Source: CAXTPV01 sp965276715
Lineage (GTDB): Bacteria; Pseudomonadota; Alphaproteobacteria; Acetobacterales; Acetobacteraceae
Length of the DNA stretch: 64,000 nucleotides
Reading direction: 5' to 3'
NCBI GenBank assembly: GCA_965276715.1
Contig: OZ255622.1
Span: forward strand, 3,038,001 to 3,102,000
The notes under the pieces were generated by a model. That model was given only the letters and a program-made list of their open reading frames with translations, did no database searches and had not been told where the DNA came from. Position numbers and translations under genes: made by a program. The stretch's first letter is position 1; the number at the start of each line of letters is the position of its first letter. Shown here one piece after another: positions 59,038-64,000 of this stretch.

Positions 59038-61413
59038 ATGACCATCCAACTCGGGCAGATCGCCCCCGATTTCGAGCAGGAGACCACGCGTGGACGCATC
59101 CGCTTCCACGACTGGCTCGGCGCAAGCTGGGGCGTCCTTTTCAGCCATCCCAAGGACTTCACCCCGGTCTGCACCACCGAGCTCGGCGCCGTCGCCCGTC
59201 TCGCGCCCGAGTGGGCCAGGCGCAACGTCAAGGTCATCGGCCTCTCCGTCGATCCGGCCGAAAGCCACAGCGGGTGGGAAGCCGACATCGCCGAGACCCA
59301 AGGCGCGACCGTCGACTTCCCGATGATCGCCGATCCGGACCGCCGCGTCTCCAACCTCTACGGCATGGTGCATCCCGAGGCGGATCCCTCCGTCACCGTC
59401 AGGACGGTCTATGTCATCGATCCCGCCAGGAAGGTGCGCCTGACCCTGACCTATCCGCCGAGCGCCGGGCGCAACTTCGACGAGGTCCTTCGCGTCATCG
59501 ACAGCCTGCAGCTCACCGACCGCCACAAGGTGACGACGCCGGCCAACTGGCGGCAGGGCGACGACGTCATCATCGCCCCGAGCGTCTCCGACGAGCAGGC
59601 CAGGACCGCTTTCCCGAAGGGCTGGCGCACCCTCAAGCCCTACCTCCGCATGGTCGCCCAGCCGTCTCGGACTGATCCGGCCCATCTCCTGCATCGGGAT
59701 TTCACCGTGCCAGACACCAATGTCGTCGACGCCCCGAAGCTCTCGTCGGTCGAGCATCTCAAGCGCGAGAGCGACGGCCTGCGCGGCACCCTCGCCGCCG
59801 AGCTCGCCGCCGGCGGCATCTCGGTCAGCGAGGACGCCTACCAGCTCCTGAAGTTCCACGGCAGCTACGAGCAGTTCGACCGCGACACCGCGACCGAGCG
59901 AAAGCAGGCGCGTCTCGAGAAGGAATACCAGTTCATGGCGCGCGTCCGGATCCCGGGCGGCACCCTGACGGCAAAGCAATACCTCGCGCTGGACGCCATC
60001 GCCTCCGAGTTCGCCAACGACACGCTGCGCATCACGTCGCGCCAAGGCATCCAGTATCACGGCGTGCTCAAGGGCGATCTCAAGCCCGCCATCGCCCGCG
60101 TCAACGATGCCCTGCTCACCACGCTCTGCGCCTGCGGCGACGTGGTCCGCAACCTCATGACCTCGCCCGCCCCGATCCAGGACGCGCGCCATCTGCGCCT
60201 GCGCGCCGACGCCCGCATGCTGTCGGCCGACCTGCTGCCGAAAAGCCGCGCCTACTACCAGATCTTCCTCGACGAGAAGCCGATCGCGGGCGCCGACGAG
60301 GACGAAACCCTCTACGGCCCGGTCTACCTGCCGCGGAAGTTCAAGATCGGCATCGCCCTGCCCGAGGACAACACGGTCGACGTGCTGACCCAGGACCTCG
60401 CCGTCATCGCGCGCTGGGAGAACGACATCCTGCTGGGCTACGACATCGCGGTGGGCGGCGGTTTCGGCATGACCCACAACCGGGCCGACACCTACCCCCG
60501 CCTCGCCACCCCCCTCTGCTTCGTCCCCCCCGATCGCCTCACCGCCATCGTCGAGGCGATCATCAAGGTCCAGCGCGACCATGGCGGCCGCGCCGACCGC
60601 AAGCGCGCGCGCCTCAAATACCTCGTCGACGACCGCGGCATCGACTTCATCCGCTCCGAGGTCGAGACCCATTACGGTGCCCTCGACGCCCCCCGGCCGA
60701 TGCCAAAACTCGCCGTTCCCGATTTCCTCGGCTGGCACGAGCAGGGCGACGGCCGCCTCTGGCTCGGCGTCCCCGTCCCCTCCGGACGCATCGCCGACCA
60801 TGACGGCCAGCGCCTCCGCACCGCGCTACGCCATATCATCGGCCGCTTCGAGCTCGACCCCATCCTCACGCCCCAGCAGGACATCCTGCTGAGCGACATC
60901 GAGCCGTCCGACCGCGACGCGATCGAAGGCCTGCTGCGCGCCCACGGCGTCCGCCTCGCCGGCGACCTCTCCAGGCTCGAGCGCTTCACCCTGGCCTGCC
61001 CGGCGCTCCCCACCTGCGGCCTGGCCCTGACCGAAGCCGAGCGCGTCCGCGCCCCCTTCGTCGCCGCCATGGACGCGGCCCTCGCCAGGCACGGGCTGTC
61101 CGACCGTGAGATCAGCTTCCGCATCACCGGCTGCCCGAACGGCTGCGTGCGCACCTACACCGGCGACATCGGCCTCGTCGGCCGCATGCCCGGCTTCTAC
61201 GCGATCTATGTCGGCGGCGACTTCGCCGGCACCCGTCTGAGTTTCCGCCTGCTCGACCGCGTCCGCTACGCGGACGTGGTTCCGCATCTCGAGACCCTGT
61301 TCGCCGCCTACGCCGCCGAGGGAACGGAAGGCGAAGGCTTCGGTGACTGGTGCACCCGCGCCGGCGCCGAGGCGCTGCTCGCGCTTTTGGAAAGACAAGG
61401 GCTCCGCCCTTGA
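59038..61413 (+). CDS. 1-Cys peroxiredoxin fused to sulfite reductase hemoprotein
   Basis: A 791-residue open frame. Residues 1-211 are a full Prx6-type peroxiredoxin with the peroxidatic cysteine in DFTPVCTTEL and the end PYLRMVAQP. After a linker of about 20 residues, residues 232-791 are a full sulfite reductase beta subunit (FHGSYEQFDRD, LRITSRQGIQYHG, C-x5-C in LACPALPTC and C-x3-C in ITGCPNGC for siroheme and Fe4S4). A TGA one frame away at 59675 and an in-frame GTG at about 59707 suggest two ancestral genes. The ATG at 59038 follows GGAG. The last residues RQGLRP and TGA are repeat-derived. Confidence 0.88.
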   Translation: MTIQLGQIAPDFEQETTRGRIRFHDWLGASWGVLFSHPKDFTPVCTTELGAVARLAPEWARRNVKVIGLSVDPAESHSGWEADIAETQGATVDFPMIADPDRRVSNLYGMVHPEADPSVTVRTVYVIDPARKVRLTLTYPPSAGRNFDEVLRVIDSLQLTDRHKVTTPANWRQGDDVIIAPSVSDEQARTAFPKGWRTLKPYLRMVAQPSRTDPAHLLHRDFTVPDTNVVDAPKLSSVEHLKRESDGLRGTLAAELAAGGISVSEDAYQLLKFHGSYEQFDRDTATERKQARLEKEYQFMARVRIPGGTLTAKQYLALDAIASEFANDTLRITSRQGIQYHGVLKGDLKPAIARVNDALLTTLCACGDVVRNLMTSPAPIQDARHLRLRADARMLSADLLPKSRAYYQIFLDEKPIAGADEDETLYGPVYLPRKFKIGIALPEDNTVDVLTQDLAVIARWENDILLGYDIAVGGGFGMTHNRADTYPRLATPLCFVPPDRLTAIVEAIIKVQRDHGGRADRKRARLKYLVDDRGIDFIRSEVETHYGALDAPRPMPKLAVPDFLGWHEQGDGRLWLGVPVPSGRIADHDGQRLRTALRHIIGRFELDPILTPQQDILLSDIEPSDRDAIEGLLRAHGVRLAGDLSRLERFTLACPALPTCGLALTEAERVRAPFVAAMDAALARHGLSDREISFRITGCPNGCVRTYTGDIGLVGRMPGFYAIYVGGDFAGTRLSFRLLDRVRYADVVPHLETLFAAYAAEGTEGEGFGDWCTRAGAEALLALLERQGLRP

Positions 61414-61438
61414 CCCGCCAAGGGCCGGCGGCCCTTGG
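61396..61438. repeat. Palindromic repeat pair at the sulfite reductase 3' end
   Basis: CAAGGGC-tcc-GCCCTTG (61396-61412) and CCAAGGGCC-ggc-GGCCCTTGG (61418-61438). The first hairpin encodes the final residues and overlaps the TGA stop of the Prx-CysI gene. Confidence 0.85.
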
Positions 61439-61462
61439 ATCCGGCACTAATTCATGCGGGTC

Positions 61463-61529
61463 CGGGGGCGCCTGCCCCCGTCACGCCAAAAGCGTGCTGT
61501 CGCACGGCGGGTCCAGGGCAGAGCCCTGG
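61463..61529. repeat. Palindromic repeat pair before the dihydroorotase 3' end
   Basis: CGGGGGC-gcct-GCCCCCG (61463-61480) and CCAGGGC-aga-GCCCTGG (61513-61529). The second unit is identical to the one at the end of cobG. The stop of the minus-strand dihydroorotase gene (61531-61533) is two bases away. Confidence 0.85.
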
Positions 61530-61530
61530 C

Positions 61531-62811
61531 CTAGAACACCCTTCGCCCGCCCTTGAGCGTCGCCACCACCCGCCCCTCCAGTGCCCGCCCGTCGAACGGC
61601 GTGTTCTGCGCCTGGCCCGGCATCCCCCCCGCCTGAACCTGCCAGATCCGGTCCGGATGGAACACGCACACATCCGCGGGCGCCCCGACCGCGAGCCGCC
61701 CCGCATCCCCGGCGCCCAGGAGCCGGGCCGGCTCGACCGTCAGCAACGCCAGCGCGCGCGCCATCTTCAGCCCGTGCCCATGCACCTGTGTCAGCAGCAG
61801 CGACAACAGCGTCGCGAGCCCCGTGCCGCCCGGCGACGCCTGCCCGAACGGCTGACGCTTGTCGTCCGCGTCGCGCGGCATGTGGTCCGACGCCACCGCA
61901 TCGATCGTGCCGTCATGCAGTGCTGCCGCCACCGCCTCGCGGTCCTGCTCCGGCCGCAACGGCGGCGACAGCTTCGCGTAGGTCCGGAAATAGCCGATCG
62001 CCGTCTCGTTCAGATCGAAATAGGGCGGCGCCGTGTCGCAGGTGACCGCCGCTCCCCGATCCTTGGCCTGCCTGATCAGCCCAATCGCCTCCGCCGTCGA
62101 CACGTGCGCGAAATGGATCCGTCCGCGTGACAGCGCCGCCAGCCTGATGTCGCGCGCGACCAGGATCGCCTCCGCCGCCGCCGGTATGCCGGGCAGGCCG
62201 AGCCTTGTGGCCATCTCGCCCTCGGTCGCCGCACCGCCCGACGCCAGCGACGGATCCTCCGGGTGCTGGACGATCATCGCGTCGAAGCCGCGCGCGTAGG
62301 CGAGCGCCATCCGCATCAGCCGGCTGTCGGCGATCGCGCGCGCCCCGTCGGTGAAGGCGACCGCGCCCGCCTCGCGCAACAACCCGAGCTCGGCGAGCTC
62401 CCGCCCGTCGCAGCCGCGGGTCGCGGCACCATACGGCAGGATCGTCAGCCGCCCCGTCTCCTCGCCGCGCGCCCGCAGCAGCCGCACCAGCGCCGGATCG
62501 TCGATCGCCGGCCTGCTGTCGGGCAACGACGCCAGCGTCGTGATCCCGCCCGCACTCGCCGCCTCGGCGGCCGACGCCACCGTCTCGCGATACTCGAAGC
62601 CCGGCTCGCCGAGCGACGCCCGCATGTCGACCAGGCCAGGGCACACGACCACGCCCTCTTCATCGATGACCGTCGCCCCCTCCGGCGGCGCCGGAACATG
62701 GCCGACCACCACATCCGCGATCCGCCCGTCGCGCACCAGCACCGCGCCCTCGCCGTCGATCCCGCCCGCGGGATCGATCACCCGGCCGCGCACGACGATC
62801 GGCTCAGGCAT
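61531..62811 (-). CDS. pyrX: Non-catalytic dihydroorotase homologue (PyrC'/PyrX)
   Basis: A 426-residue amidohydrolase-fold protein of the dihydroorotase family lying directly behind pyrB, with an 8-base overlap. The zinc-binding HxH motif is absent: where active enzymes read D-x-H-V-H-x-R it has DMRASLGEPG, and the later metal-ligand region reads CDTAPPYF instead of a TPHH-type motif. This matches pseudo-dihydroorotases that have no activity but are needed as a structural partner of aspartate transcarbamoylase, as known in Pseudomonas. A true PyrC must lie elsewhere. Confidence 0.85.
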   Translation of the reverse strand: MPEPIVVRGRVIDPAGGIDGEGAVLVRDGRIADVVVGHVPAPPEGATVIDEEGVVVCPGLVDMRASLGEPGFEYRETVASAAEAASAGGITTLASLPDSRPAIDDPALVRLLRARGEETGRLTILPYGAATRGCDGRELAELGLLREAGAVAFTDGARAIADSRLMRMALAYARGFDAMIVQHPEDPSLASGGAATEGEMATRLGLPGIPAAAEAILVARDIRLAALSRGRIHFAHVSTAEAIGLIRQAKDRGAAVTCDTAPPYFDLNETAIGYFRTYAKLSPPLRPEQDREAVAAALHDGTIDAVASDHMPRDADDKRQPFGQASPGGTGLATLLSLLLTQVHGHGLKMARALALLTVEPARLLGAGDAGRLAVGAPADVCVFHPDRIWQVQAGGMPGQAQNTPFDGRALEGRVVATLKGGRRVF

Positions 62812-63751
62812 TGCGCCGCCGCTCGCGCTGCGCCCGCGCCAGCCGGTCCAGCACCGCCATCCGCACCGCCACCCCCATCTCGACCTGCTCGCGAATGACG
62901 CTCTGGTGCGGGTCGTCGGCCACGCTGCTGTCGATCTCGACGCCGCGGTTCATCGGGCCGGGATGCATCACCAGCGCGCCCGGCTTGGCGAAGGCGAGCT
63001 TTCGCGCATCCAGGCCGAAGAAGCGGAAATACTCCCGCGCGCTCGGCACCAGCCCGCGCGTCATCCGCTCGTTCTGCAGCCGCAGCATCATCACCACGTC
63101 CGCGCCCTCGAGCCCCGCCCGCATGTCGTGGAACACCGTCACACCCAGATGCTCGATCTCGGCCGGGATCAGCGTCGGCGGCCCCACCACCCGGACCTCG
63201 TTGCCCATGTTGGCAAGCAGGAAGATGTTCGATCGCGCGACCCGGCTATGGGCGATGTCGCCGCAGATCGCGACCCGCAGGCCGCGCAGGCGATGCAGCC
63301 GGCGCCGTATCGTCAACGCGTCCAGCAGCGCCTGCGTCGGATGCTCGTGCGTGCCGTCCCCCGCATTGATCACCGACGCGCTCACCTTGCCCGCCAGCAG
63401 CGCCGGCGCCCCGGACTGGTCGTGGCGCACCACCAGCAGGTCGCAATGCATCGCGTTCAGCGTGGTCGCCGTGTCGAGCAGCGTCTCGCCCTTGTTCACC
63501 GACGATTGAGACACGGCCATATTGATCACGTCGGCGCCGAGCCGCTTGCCCGCGAGTTCGAAGGATGTCCTGGTGCGCGTGCTGTCCTCGAAGAACAGGT
63601 TGATCAGCGTCCGTCCCCGCAGCGCATCGCGCTGCGTCTGCACCGAACGGTTCAGCAGCACATGGCTTTCCGCCTCGTCCAGCAGCTCCTCGATCGACTG
63701 CGGCGCCATGCCCTCGATCGCCAGCAGATGCCGGTCGAATTGATTGATCAA
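62804..63751 (-). CDS. pyrB: Aspartate carbamoyltransferase catalytic subunit
   Basis: A 315-residue PyrB: the carbamoyl-phosphate motif FFEDSTRTRTSFELA at about residues 53-67, DGTHEHPTQALLDA, the HPGPMNRGVEI C-terminal aspartate-binding region and a conserved SSVNKGE loop. It makes carbamoyl-aspartate for pyrimidine synthesis and is predicted to form a complex with the pseudo-dihydroorotase encoded right after it. The start overlaps the gltX stop by 4 bases. Confidence 0.96.
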   Translation of the reverse strand: MINQFDRHLLAIEGMAPQSIEELLDEAESHVLLNRSVQTQRDALRGRTLINLFFEDSTRTRTSFELAGKRLGADVINMAVSQSSVNKGETLLDTATTLNAMHCDLLVVRHDQSGAPALLAGKVSASVINAGDGTHEHPTQALLDALTIRRRLHRLRGLRVAICGDIAHSRVARSNIFLLANMGNEVRVVGPPTLIPAEIEHLGVTVFHDMRAGLEGADVVMMLRLQNERMTRGLVPSAREYFRFFGLDARKLAFAKPGALVMHPGPMNRGVEIDSSVADDPHQSVIREQVEMGVAVRMAVLDRLARAQRERRRNA

Positions 63752-64000
63752 CCGCGCGCCCCGGCATCGGCCAGCCGGGCCAGGACCTCGTCGCGGCCGA
63801 GGGCGATCATCACCGCATCGATCGGCGGGCTCGCGGCACTTCCGGTCAACGCCGCGCGCAGCGGCTGCGCCACCTGGCCCAGCTTGACCCCGCGGTCCTC
63901 GGCGAAGAACCGCAGCGCCGCGTCCAGCGCCGTGAGGTTGAACGGCACCTCCGCCAGCGCCCCGCCGAAGGCCGCCAGCATCGCGACCGCGTCCGGCGTC
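63748..64000 (-). CDS. gltX: Glutamyl-tRNA synthetase, C-terminal fragment (runs off window)
   Basis: The frame continues off the right edge. The visible 83 residues match the anticodon-binding C-terminus of glutamyl-tRNA synthetase: LTALDAALRFFAEDRGVKLGQVAQPLRAALTG and SPPIDAVMIALGRDEVLARL. The ATG at 63981 is internal. The stop overlaps pyrB by 4 bases, so gltX, pyrB and the pseudo-dihydroorotase gene form one minus-strand operon. Confidence 0.85.
   Translation of the reverse strand, partial: TPDAVAMLAAFGGALAEVPFNLTALDAALRFFAEDRGVKLGQVAQPLRAALTGSAASPPIDAVMIALGRDEVLARLADAGARG

Overview
The window is G+C-rich, densely packed DNA from what looks like an alphaproteobacterium, most likely of the Rhodospirillales/Acetobacteraceae type. 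The clues are a CobG/CobN-type (aerobic) B12 pathway, an exported bicupin oxalate decarboxylase, and a gene for 8-vinyl reductase of chlorophyllide (bciA), which implies a bacteriochlorophyll-making phototroph. The genus cannot be fixed from the sequence alone.

Layout. (1) 35-16873: an adenosylcobalamin riboswitch followed by a nearly complete corrin-ring cluster (DUF1636 protein, cobW, N, G, H, I, J, L, E, M, A, B, then cobT and cobS), mostly joined by 4-base ATGA/GTGA overlaps. cobK and cbiD sit inside it on the opposite strand. The last gene of the chain is an unexpected sulfotransferase. (2) 16934-19530: aqpZ, then an AT-rich accessory segment with three small orphan genes and a decayed second copy of the aqpZ 3' end. 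(3) 19732-36945: a propeller-type diguanylate cyclase; a LysR regulator divergent from oxalate decarboxylase and an SDR; a KaiC-like ATPase with a hybrid histidine kinase; a fasciclin protein; then housekeeping genes (M29 aminopeptidase, cysS, trmJ) mixed with SDRs, a GNAT and a phosphatase. (4) 36946-39500: a small accessory island (AlbA_2/Schlafen-type protein, IS256 scar, truncated RelE-type toxin with its antitoxin). (5) 39501-51520: bciA with an AAA ATPase, hflX, a DksA-like zinc protein, a single-module NRPS with a glycosyltransferase, rpsD and prfC. (6) 51518-54717: a transposon nest in which two different IS630 elements and a palindromic element lie in or beside a broken toxin-antitoxin locus. 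(7) 54824-64000: ferritin-like YciE, an SDR, cysK divergent from a cysteine-free Rrf2 regulator, a peroxiredoxin-sulfite reductase fusion, a catalytically dead dihydroorotase with pyrB, and the end of gltX.

The strongest cross-cutting signal is that short palindromic repeats shape gene ends. A family of paired GC-rich hairpins (for example CCAGGGC-tcc-GCCCTGG) supplies the C-terminus and stop of cobG, the only start available to cobH, the start of cobA and the last residues of the sulfite reductase. A second family bounded by CTAGAGC/GCTCTAG (a 116-bp two-hairpin element in two copies, and a 53-bp relative) provides TAG stop codons for a LysR gene, prfC and a toxin gene. Other oddities are a prfC with no ATG/GTG/TTG start but three tandem 9-codon repeats at its 5' end, and an in-frame Prx-CysI fusion.
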